NCBI GenBank assembly: GCA_000380225.1
Contig: KB904821.1
Span: forward strand, 4,163,795-4,227,794
Direction: 5' to 3'
Length of the DNA stretch: 64,000 nucleotides
From: a filamentous cyanobacterium ESFC-1
GTDB taxonomy: Bacteria > Cyanobacteriota > Cyanobacteriia > Cyanobacteriales > Spirulinaceae
The translations under genes and the position numbers were made by a program. Within the stretch, counting starts at the first letter, position 1, and each line of letters starts with the position of its first letter. Of the stretch, positions 1-8,700 are shown one piece after another. The notes under the pieces were generated by a model. It worked only from the letters and a program-made list of their open reading frames with translations. It searched no databases and was not told the DNA's origin.

Positions 1-54
1 CTCGAAACCGCCGAGGAACTGCAAGCCAATGTCGGCCAGTTTAAAGTGGACTAA
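1..54 (+). CDS. C-terminal end of an upstream gene, probably a methyl-accepting chemotaxis protein (partial)
   Basis: The window opens inside a reading frame that ends with LETAEELQANVGQFKVD and a TAA at 52-54. Only 17 residues are visible. Tails of the form AxxLQxxVGxFKV are typical of methyl-accepting chemotaxis proteins of the PilJ/PixJ type, and a CheA-like kinase follows about 310 bp downstream on the same strand, the usual order in cyanobacterial pil/pix/hmp clusters. The family call rests on this short tail and on context. Confidence 0.5.
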   Translation, partial: LETAEELQANVGQFKVD

Positions 55-197
55 GTTGTAGGCAGTAGGTCTTAGGCAGTAGGCAGTAGGAAGAGGGGGA
101 GGAGTGGGGAGAAATTACCAATTACCAATTTTTGGGCAGTAGGCAGCTTTGCTGTAGGCAGTCGGCAATCGGCGTGTAGGGGCGGGGTTTCCCCGCC

Positions 198-361
198 CAA
201 CAACCAATAACCAACAACCAACAACCAACAACCAATAACCAACAACCAACAACCAACAACCAACAACCAACAACCAACAACCAACAACCAACAACCAACA
301 ACCAATAACCAATAACCAATAACCAACAACCAATAACCAACAACCAACAACCAACAACAAA
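198..361. repeat. Heptamer repeat array (CCAACAA / CCAATAA)
   Basis: About 23 head-to-tail copies of a 7-bp unit, CCAACAA or its C-to-T variant CCAATAA, fill the space between the chemoreceptor tail and the CheA-like gene. All frames on the minus strand read through it as low-complexity Val/Leu/Trp/Gly peptides, which are not genes. Short tandem heptamers of this kind are known from many filamentous cyanobacteria. The array stops 3 bp before the ATG at 365, so it occupies the place where a leader and ribosome-binding site would be. Confidence 0.9.
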
Positions 362-364
362 ATA

Positions 365-3300
365 ATGTCCGATTGGTGGCAAAACTGCGAAAAAGAAGTT
401 CTCAACTGGCTTGGGATACAAACCCTGCAATCTACCCCAGAACAACACACTATGGTAGGCATTCCTGATGTAGACCGCGAACAAATTTATACAGACTTCC
501 TGCACGAAGCTCAAGAACTCCTGCAAGTGATCGAACAAGAATTGTTATCGCTGCGGGATGAATATTCCACGGCCAAAGTGCATAATTTGATGCGGGCGGC
601 TCATACCCTCAAAGGGTCTTCGGCCAGTATGGGATTGCACAATCTAAGTCAAATTGCCCACGGCTTAGAAAGTATTTTTAAATCCCTGTATAACCCGGAA
701 GTTCAGATTGATGCAGAACTCGAAACCCTGCTTTTGGGGGCGTATGAATATCTACAGTTAGCCGTGGCTGAGGCTAGTTTACGCGGGACTAAAAGCGATC
801 CTCAAGCTCTCAATCGCGCGGCCGAAGCCTTAGCGAAGGTACAAAAGAAACTAGGCGATTATTACAATCCCGACGCAGAAATTCCCTCCTCGGTCGAGTT
901 GGGGTTTGATATTGTCGGGTCGATTTTTGAAGTGGGAGTACAACAACGCATTGAGGAAATTGAACGAGCGCTTCAAAGTCAAAATGCCTACGAAGTTGAA
1001 GAAACTTTATCGGGGGCGACTACGATCTTTTTAGGTTTGGCAGAATCTTTAAATCTGCCGGGATTTGGCGAAATTGCCCAAGTGACTCAAAAGGCAATTC
1101 GGAACAATCGCGATCGCGTCCTCGAAATTGCCCCCATTGCCTTAGAGAACTTTGTAGAGGCGCAGCAGCAAGTCTTAGCGGGCGATCGCCAATTGGGTGG
1201 CCAACCTTCAGAAGCTCTACAACTCTGGGTTGCCGACGATTCTACCACGACTGCCGCCGATTCTCTCGAAGCAGAATCCCTTTTTGATGCTTCTACCACC
1301 ATTGATATCGAAGCTGATGAAGCTTGGGATTTCTCCGAAGACGCGATCGCCCCCGAATCCACTTCACCTCACACGGATTCGGCGGAACTCAACGACTTTG
1401 CCGATCGCGAAGAACCCAGTCTTGACAGTATTTTCGGCAACGTTAATCCCACCGAACTCGACCACTTTGGCCCCCTCGAAGATACCGAAACCCCCGAACT
1501 CGAACCCGAACCTGAAGCTGAAGCGCCCCTAGAGTTTGAGACCGTTCCCCTCGAAGCCGAAGCCGATTTTGACCTAGAAGAATACGCAGGAGAACCTGAC
1601 CCCGATCCAGAACCGGAGTTAGACACCCTGACCCAGACTCCTAAACCCTCGGTTGGCCATAGTCCAGCAACGGTGCGAGTGGAATTAGAGCGTCTCAAGC
1701 GGCTCAACTTTCAAGCCGGGGAATTATCGATTAATCAAAACAATCAGATGGTGCAAAACCAGCAGTTGTTGGGGGCGCTGCGAGATTTGCGATCGCGTAT
1801 GCAACAACACGCTCGCACCCTCAACCGCTTGCGATCCTGGCAATCGGGCAATGGCGACCCCATAATCTCAACTCCCACCGCTTCAGACCCCAATGGTAAC
1901 GGTCACAGCTTAAATCTACTCGACTTGGATAGTTTGGAGTTGGAGCAGTACAGCGAATTGGGCTTACTGTTGCAAAAAGCCCAGGAAGAAATGGTGCAAA
2001 TGGAGGAAACTGCCGAAATTTTCGATTTGTTTGCCCGTGATGGTCGCCAAGGCTTAGAAAAACACCAACGCCTGCTCAAAACGGTACGGGATGACCTGAC
2101 AGGAGCGCGAATGCAGGAGTTTGGTAATATTCTCGACCGCTTAGAACGGTTGGTGCAACAACTGAGCATTACCTATCAAAAATCTGTCGATCTTCAAATT
2201 GCCGGGACAAATGTTTTGATCGACAAGGCGATCGCCCAGACTCTTTATGACCCCCTGTTGCATATTGTCCGCAATGCCTTTGCTCATGGCATTGAAACTC
2301 CAGAAGAACGGGCTTACAACGGTAAATCGAAAGTCGGTCACATTACCATTCGCGCCTATAACCAAGGTAATCGTACTTTGATTGAAGTCAAAGATGACGG
2401 TCGCGGTTTGGATTACGACAGAATTCGCGATCGCGCCGTGGAAAATCACCTGGTTACCCCCGCCGAAGCTCAACGTCTCACCGTCGAAGACTTGCAAACG
2501 TTGATCTTCACCCCTGGTTTTTCCACGGCTGAGGATGTGGACGATTTGCGCGGTCGCGGTGTGGGTTTAGATGTGGTGCAGTCTCACCTCGACGCGATCT
2601 CAGCGACGTTAACGGTCAACTCCCAAACCTCTCAAGGTACGATTTTTACCATCCGTCTCCCCCTCACCCTCAGCATTGCCAAGCTGATTGTTTGTCAGGT
2701 GGGAGAATTGGCTTATGCGGTTCCCACCGACAGCATCGAACAAATTCTCTTGTTACAACCCCACCAAGTTAAACAAATTGGCCCCCAACGGGCGTTACAG
2801 TGGCAGAAAAGCCGCACCAACGGTAAAGAACAACAAGAATATACTGTACCTTTATATCACTTAGAAGATTTACTCGAATACACTTCTCCTTTGGCAAATA
2901 TGCAGCCCAAAACGGCGATCGCGAATCCTATGGTAATGCTCCTCAAACTCCAGGATAATTTAGTCGGGATTGAAGTCGATCGGGTTTTAGGAGAACAAGA
3001 ACTCACTTTACGTCCCTTGGGTAACGCGATCGCGCCGCCTGCTTATATCGATGGTTGTAGCGTATTAGGAGACAACCGCCTCGCCCTCGCTCTAGATTTA
3101 GTCGCCCTCGTCGAAAATCATCTCAGTTCCGATCGCCCCGATCGCCCCTCTCCCACTCTCAGTTTACCCCCCACTCTCGACACCGATAACCCCATCCTTT
3201 GGTCTAGCGCCGAAACCCCCACGCGATCGTCGATTCTCATTGTCGATGACTCGATTACCCTGCGACGCAACCTCACCAACACCCTCAAAAAAGCCAGTTA

Positions 3301-3610
3301 TCCCATCTTAGAAGCCAGCGACGGACTCCACGCGATCGCGCAACTCGAACAATACCACCCCCAAATCGATCTCATCGTTTCCGACCTGGAAATGCCTCAA
3401 ATGAACGGCTTTGAACTCCTCAACTACTGCCAACAACATCCCCAATATCAGAATATCCCGATCCTCGTCCTCACCTCCCGACAAAGCGACAAACACCGCC
3501 AAATCGCCCTTAACCTCGGCGCATCCGGCTACATCACCAAACCCTACCTCGAACACGACCTCCTCAGCAAAATCAATGACTTTCTCCCCCTCTCCGCCGC
3601 TAACTTGTAG
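365..3610 (+). CDS. CheA-type hybrid histidine kinase (Hpt - kinase - CheW-like - receiver)
   Basis: A 1081-residue signalling kinase of the CheA class found in cyanobacterial pilus and phototaxis pathways (PilL, PixL, HmpE). The N-terminal Hpt domain carries the phosphorylatable His80 in AAHTLKGSSASMG. An acidic, Pro/Glu-rich linker follows (about residues 285-440). The dimerisation and ATPase region has an N box (IVRNAFAHGIE), DDGRGLD and RGRGVGLDVV. A CheW-like domain comes next, and the last ~120 residues are a receiver domain with SILIVDDS and acceptor Asp in VSDLEMPQMNG. The start at 365 sits just after the heptamer array with no clear Shine-Dalgarno; M30 at 452 is an alternative start right before the Hpt domain. 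Which of the several cyanobacterial CheA paralogues this is cannot be decided here. Confidence 0.93.
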   Translation: MSDWWQNCEKEVLNWLGIQTLQSTPEQHTMVGIPDVDREQIYTDFLHEAQELLQVIEQELLSLRDEYSTAKVHNLMRAAHTLKGSSASMGLHNLSQIAHGLESIFKSLYNPEVQIDAELETLLLGAYEYLQLAVAEASLRGTKSDPQALNRAAEALAKVQKKLGDYYNPDAEIPSSVELGFDIVGSIFEVGVQQRIEEIERALQSQNAYEVEETLSGATTIFLGLAESLNLPGFGEIAQVTQKAIRNNRDRVLEIAPIALENFVEAQQQVLAGDRQLGGQPSEALQLWVADDSTTTAADSLEAESLFDASTTIDIEADEAWDFSEDAIAPESTSPHTDSAELNDFADREEPSLDSIFGNVNPTELDHFGPLEDTETPELEPEPEAEAPLEFETVPLEAEADFDLEEYAGEPDPDPEPELDTLTQTPKPSVGHSPATVRVELERLKRLNFQAGELSINQNNQMVQNQQLLGALRDLRSRMQQHARTLNRLRSWQSGNGDPIISTPTASDPNGNGHSLNLLDLDSLELEQYSELGLLLQKAQEEMVQMEETAEIFDLFARDGRQGLEKHQRLLKTVRDDLTGARMQEFGNILDRLERLVQQLSITYQKSVDLQIAGTNVLIDKAIAQTLYDPLLHIVRNAFAHGIETPEERAYNGKSKVGHITIRAYNQGNRTLIEVKDDGRGLDYDRIRDRAVENHLVTPAEAQRLTVEDLQTLIFTPGFSTAEDVDDLRGRGVGLDVVQSHLDAISATLTVNSQTSQGTIFTIRLPLTLSIAKLIVCQVGELAYAVPTDSIEQILLLQPHQVKQIGPQRALQWQKSRTNGKEQQEYTVPLYHLEDLLEYTSPLANMQPKTAIANPMVMLLKLQDNLVGIEVDRVLGEQELTLRPLGNAIAPPAYIDGCSVLGDNRLALALDLVALVENHLSSDRPDRPSPTLSLPPTLDTDNPILWSSAETPTRSSILIVDDSITLRRNLTNTLKKASYPILEASDGLHAIAQLEQYHPQIDLIVSDLEMPQMNGFELLNYCQQHPQYQNIPILVLTSRQSDKHRQIALNLGASGYITKPYLEHDLLSKINDFLPLSAANL

Positions 3611-3670
3611 GGGGGGTTGGGCGGCTAAAACCTAGACGATGACTACAATCTAGCAATCCACCGTTTGAGA

Positions 3671-3736
3671 TGTGTCACAACAGCTTACATTTCGGTGCGT
3701 TACGCTGCGCTAACAACACCCTACTGCTGTGACACA
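3671..3736. repeat. Palindromic intergenic repeat (GGTGCGTTACGCTGCG type)
   Basis: TGTGTCACAACAGC near the left end is mirrored by GCTGTGACACA at the right end. The core GGTGCGTTACGCTGCGCTAA recurs at about 36350, also followed by a GTGTCAC segment. It belongs to the palindromic intergenic repeats common in cyanobacteria. Two ORFs of about 65 codons overlapping it on opposite strands are by-products of the repeat. Confidence 0.7.
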
Positions 3737-3858
3737 GCCAATACCAAATCCGATACGCCACAACCCATCTATTTTTTAGTCCGCAAGGGTGGACTTTCCC
3801 CTCGCGATTCCCCTCCGAGGGCGGGTTATTGGCATAGACAGTGTATCGTGCGCCGGAT

Positions 3859-4095
3859 TTAGACATCAAACAAGAGAGTATTGAGAAAATTCAACTCAGA
3901 AGAAGCGAGAAAATAGCGATTATCAAACACCTGTTCTAACTGCGACATCGACTGACGACCCGCGATCGCAGCCCAAGGAAAACTGCGATATTGAGCAATA
4001 ACCGGGAGGACTGCCCCTTGAGGAGTCAGAGTGCGTCCTAAAGCATTGCGCCAGGTTACAGCATCTTCTAATTCCTGCTCTAAATGACAGCTTCA
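3859..4095 (-). pseudogene. C-terminal fragment of an unidentified protein gene
   Basis: On the minus strand an open stretch of about 78 codons reads as ordinary protein (for example EDAVTWRNALGRTLTPQG, then LPVIAQYRSFPWAAIAG) and ends at a TAA whose complement is 3859-3861. There is no start codon; a TGA closes the frame at the upstream end, near 4095. A natural amino-acid composition with only the C-terminus left indicates a 5'-truncated gene. I do not recognise the family. Confidence 0.5.
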
Positions 4096-4181
4096 TCCGA
4101 CTTGCTATTGACCAAATTCAAGAGGATGGAATCTCATTTCCTTATATTCCAGTTTCTTCGATTTTGTCAAGATGTGAGTAG
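4083..4181 (+). pseudogene. Short C-terminal gene remnant (unidentified)
   Basis: A plus-strand open stretch reads NDSFIRLAIDQIQEDG then ISFPYIPVSSILSRCE and ends with TAG at 4179-4181. It has no start codon and abuts the opposite-strand fragment ending near 4095, so two gene remnants meet here. The composition looks protein-like, but about 32 codons are too few to name a family. Confidence 0.3.
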
Positions 4182-4210
4182 GAGTTGGAGATTAGTGAAG
4201 TCAGCCCCCT

Positions 4211-4420
4211 ACCTGTAAGAGAAGCATTCATAAAGACGATTTTGGACGCGATCGCGCTGAACAATCCTCCGATTTTTTTCTGGGGGATACGGGACAACCT
4301 TTACCCCTCAAGGTTCCTGATGCGCCTTTAAGTCAAATTTTTGAGCAGATTGCGGTGGGGCTGAATCAGACTTTTGGTTTGTCTTCTGTTTCTGAACAGG
4401 TTTTGCAAACTACAATCTAA
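4211..4420 (+). pseudogene. C-terminal gene remnant (unidentified)
   Basis: Open for about 69 codons ending with TAA at 4418-4420. The later part (SDFFLGDTGQPLPLKV, then LSQIFEQIAVGLNQTFGL) looks like real protein, but no start codon or ribosome-binding site is present. Together with the two preceding remnants it suggests that 3.86-4.42 kb is the site of past rearrangement. The remaining 4421-4600 holds no gene I can support. Confidence 0.3.
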
Positions 4421-4664
4421 GTTTAGGGGCCGCCAGAATAGGGTTGAGCAGAAGCATTGTGATGTTAAGCGGATTTGGACATGGATGGGGTTGATTGGTT
4501 GCTGGGATTGAGTTTAAGTGGGTGGATGAACGGTTATTTCGCAATCTGGTTTTAGGGTTGTTGCTCGTTATTGCTGTGTTTGCACTCTTTGTTTAAGGTT
4601 CAGGTTTTTGGATCATAGGCGGGTGATGGTAGTAATCGGTTTGCTCGCTATAGTATTTATAAAT

Positions 4665-5684
4665 ATGAATTTACAAATTTTAAAAAAGCCAATCGATCGG
4701 AGTCTTTCAATTTTACCAGGCTTATTTTTATTGGGCGCGATCGCGTTTTTTTCGTTACAAGTTCACGATCGCACTGCTATTCATTTTCTCAACCCTTTGT
4801 TAATTGCCGTATTGTTGGGTATTGTAGTCGGCAATACCATCAGAGTTCCGAAGATATACCAACCCGGAATTCAATTTTCAATGAAAAAAATACTAAGACT
4901 CTCAGTTATTTTACTAGGGCTTAAACTTAGTTTTACTGAAGTTTTAGAAATTGGTGCATCGAACTTAATTCTCGTTGCTTTTAGTTCAATAAGTACATTT
5001 TTCTTAACTTGTTGGTTAGGAAAAGTATTAAAAATCAATCGCAACTTGACCCAGTTAATTGCCGCAGGGACTTCTATTTGTGGGGCTTCAGCAATTGTCG
5101 CAACTAACTCTGTTATCGATAGTTCTGAAGAAGATATTACCTACGCGATCGCGCTCATTACAGGTTTAGGTACGATGGCTATGGTATCCTATCCCCTCAT
5201 TCCGACTTTACTTCAGTTAAGCCCACAAGCTTTTGGGGTATGGTGTGGGGCTTCGATACATGAAGTGGCTCAGGTTGTGGCTGCTGCCTTCCAAAATGGT
5301 ACAGTGAGTGGAGAGTTGGCAACCGTTACCAAACTTTCGCGAGTATTATTGCTTATTCCGGTCATTTTTATGTTGAGTTGGACAAATAAAAAAACGCAAA
5401 AGCCAGGAGGATTTTCTCAAGTTTTTGATGCGATTCCTTGGTTTGTTTTAATTTTTGGTTTGCTCACAATCGTTAATACATTCAAGTTAATCCCAACTCA
5501 ACTTCAAACATCAATTTTAAACTGGAATCAATTTTTATTATGTATTGCGATGGCAGCAATGGGGTTAAAAACCAGTTTTCACGACCTGAATAAAATTGGC
5601 ATTAAACCCCTTTATTTAGCAATCCTATCATGGCTTTTCTTGGCTTTAACCAGTTTGATTTATATCAAAACTTTTATGGCTTAG
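4665..5684 (+). CDS. YeiH/UPF0324 family membrane transporter (putative sulfate exporter)
   Basis: An integral membrane protein of the YeiH (UPF0324, Cons_hypoth698) family, about 340 residues with roughly ten hydrophobic helices. Family features are LPGLFLLGAIAF at the N-terminus, LLGIVVGNT, the GTSICGASAIVA segment and the conserved GASIHEVAQVVAA motif in the second half. Some members are annotated as sulfate exporters, but experimental support is thin, so the substrate is uncertain. The frame is open from 4608 (TTG) and includes ATGs at 4626 and 4665; 4665 was chosen because it gives the family's usual short N-terminus. Codons are AT-richer than in the CheA gene. It is convergent with the NACHT gene. 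Confidence 0.82.
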   Translation: MNLQILKKPIDRSLSILPGLFLLGAIAFFSLQVHDRTAIHFLNPLLIAVLLGIVVGNTIRVPKIYQPGIQFSMKKILRLSVILLGLKLSFTEVLEIGASNLILVAFSSISTFFLTCWLGKVLKINRNLTQLIAAGTSICGASAIVATNSVIDSSEEDITYAIALITGLGTMAMVSYPLIPTLLQLSPQAFGVWCGASIHEVAQVVAAAFQNGTVSGELATVTKLSRVLLLIPVIFMLSWTNKKTQKPGGFSQVFDAIPWFVLIFGLLTIVNTFKLIPTQLQTSILNWNQFLLCIAMAAMGLKTSFHDLNKIGIKPLYLAILSWLFLALTSLIYIKTFMA

Positions 5685-5739
5685 AGCCGAGTTTTCCCGC
5701 AAATCCTCAAAGGGTTTTGGTGCGTTACGCCCCTCGTCC

Positions 5740-8700
5740 CTATCCCCCCACACCCTCATCCAACCAAGCCTGCAACGCCCCGACTAAATTGCCTTGAGTC
5801 GGCGGAAAACCCTTCAGGGGTGGGTCGAGGGGAGAATCGGTCAGCCAAGCGATAAGGGCGGTGTCGCTACACTGAATCAGGACATCCCGTAGGGAGGGGC
5901 TAAAGCTGTTTTGGGGTGGGATAGAGTCATGCAGAATCAAGACGAGATGGGTTTTGTTGCAGTCCAGTTTGAGTTGTTTGAGATAGCGGGTTAGTTGGTT
6001 GCTGCGGCTGATTTCTGGCGGTAATTCTGTGGCTTCTGGGAAGGCGGTTTCATGGATTTTTTGCCACAGTAAGTCTGCGATTTCGATGGGGTCGGCGGTG
6101 GTGAGGAGGGAGTGAATATCGAGGCACAATAAAAGCTTGGATTCGTCGGTTTGCAGTTGTTGGGGAAGGTTGAGGAGTTGGTTTTCTAGGGATTGTTGGT
6201 TTGGGGTGATGCTTTTGTGCCAGGCTTGGTAGAAGTCGGTATAGGGGAGGTCTTGGGCAATATTCCAGAGGACTTCGTAGCAGTATTTATAAAGGTCAAA
6301 GTCGTTTTCGTAAGTTTCGTTGTTGAGGTGAGGTTGGAGGGTAGACACAACTGCTAGTCGTTGTTCATCTGTCGCTATGATTTCCCCTAAAATCAATGCT
6401 GCCTGCCTACGGGTATATTCATCCTGGGCATTGACCGCTAAGTCGCATAAAGTCGCGATCGCTTGAGAATTGCCGGGGTCGATTTTCCCTAAAATCAATG
6501 CTGCATACAAACGGGTAGAATTCTCCTGAGCTTTTGCTATCAGGTCGCATATTGCCGCGATCACTTCGGGATTATTAGGATTGATGTTTCCTAAACTCAA
6601 TGCTGCCTGCCAACGGGTAGATTCAGACTCAGCATTAACCGCTAAATCGCATAAAGCCGCGATCGCTTCGGGATTATTAGGGTTAATTTGCCCTAAACTC
6701 TGTGCTGCTTGCCTGCGGATATCTTTATCCTGAGCATTCGCCATTAAGTGTTCTAATGCCACGATCGCTTCGGGATTATTAGGGTTAATTCGCCCTAAAC
6801 TCTGTGCTGCATACAAACGAATAGATTCATCCTGAGCATTCGCCATTAAGTCGTATAACGCTGCGATCGCTTCGGGATTATTAGGGTTAATTTGCCCTAA
6901 ACTTTTTACTGCGTTGCTGCGGGTAAATTCGTTCTGAGCATTATTACTCAAGTCAATTAAAGCGGCGACGGCTTCAGGGTAGCCTTGTCCAATTTGCCCT
7001 AAACTTTCTACTGCGTGGCTGCGGGTAAATTCATCCTGAGCATTATTACTCAAGTCAATTAAAGCGGCGACGGCTTCAGGGTAGCCTTGTCCAAGTTGCC
7101 CTAAACTTTTTACTGCGTTGCTGCGGGTAAATTCATTCTGAGCATTATTACTCAAGTCAATCAAAGCGGCGACGGCTTCAGGATAGCTTTGTCCAATTTG
7201 CTCTAAACTCCATACAGCCCTATAAAGGGTGTATTCATTCTGAGCATTATTACTCACGTCAATTAAAGCGGCGATCACTTCAGGACTGCCAGGCTTAATT
7301 TGTTCTAAACTCTCTGCTGCCTGCAAACGGATAGATTCATTCTGAGTATTAGCCATCAGATCGCTTAAGACTTTTAAACTTTGGGAGTTCTCAGGATGAC
7401 ATTTTGCTAAAGGTATGCACAAACTTGTTATCAAATTTTCTATAAATGTTATATTGGATTTTCCATAAGCTAAATATGATTTTCCCATGAACTCAGAATA
7501 AACTTCCAAGGTCGTAACTAATAAACATCGATAGTTTTCCAGTAACTCTAAAATTTCAGATAAGTATTGAGTTATTATTTGAGTATCTGTTTTTGAAATC
7601 ACTTCTTTTGCTCCCAATTGAATAGGAGACAAAAATCCCAACCAAACATAAGGATTTTCTTCAGAAATAAAGCGACCAAAACTCCAAATCACAATGTTTT
7701 CTACTATTTGTTCTCGCAATTTAGTTTTATACTGACTCAAACCATTAGCAGCTAAAAAGTAAGCAGAATACTCATAAAATCCCCGGTTTACTTGACCATA
7801 ATGCCATTTTCCACACCCATCCTCAAAATTCACCAACGCCGTAATAAACCCCTCCTTCTCCTCATCCTTCACATCCCCACGTCCCAACCACAACAAAATT
7901 ACCTCTCGCCACCGCTTCTCAAAAATACGATAAGGATGGGAAAAATCCGGGTTATTGCCATCATGATGTCGCGGTAAAAAGTAACCCCAATCCTCTACCC
8001 CACAAGCCGCAAAATATTCCTGAAATGTCAGATGGAAAAAAGCAAAAATTGGCTCATCGGTTCGCACATCGCGATAAACAAAATTCAACCAACCCAACCT
8101 TTCTGCTAACTCAAACTGGGCTTCCCCCAACACTTCATACACCAACGACTTCCGCAACGGCAAATTCTCGTCAATCGCCCGTAACGCCAACCTTGCCAAG
8201 CCTGCGTTTAACTCCTGTCGCTGACTCCAACTCGTCGGAAACTCGTCTTGCTTCCAAACATAAAAATCATCGCGAAACTGCTGATACAGCATCGCTTGCG
8301 TCGTCGGTAATTGGTTGGGATTGAGTTTCCAAGACTTACATAACAAAGACAACCGCAACGGATTTTTCACCAAATCCAACAACCGTGTATGTTCCGTTGC
8401 GGCTAACTGCTGCTGTAGCTGAGTCCCCAACTCCACCGCTTCTGCGGCTTCAAACCACTGTCGGATAAACTCATTCACCCCCTCAGCCTCAAAACAAAGG
8501 GTGCGATAGGTGTCAAACTCCGGCAAAGTGTTGGGGTTGGCTTCCCACACATTCAACCGACAACTGATGACCACCCTCGCTTGCTTTACCCATCCCCTCA
8601 ACGATTGCTGGATATCCGAGAGGGGAGAGTTCGCCGTTTTCATCTCGTCCACCCCATCCAACAACAGCCACACCTTGCCACTCTTGAATAACTCAGCCAA

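Noticed and set aside
198-361. CRISPR array
   Set aside because: Units are 7 bp with no spacers; no cas genes in the window.
72-538. Minus-strand frames of 90-140 codons rich in Val/Leu/Trp/Gly
   Set aside because: They are translations of the CCAACAA/CCAATAA heptamer array in all three frames; low complexity and no start signals.
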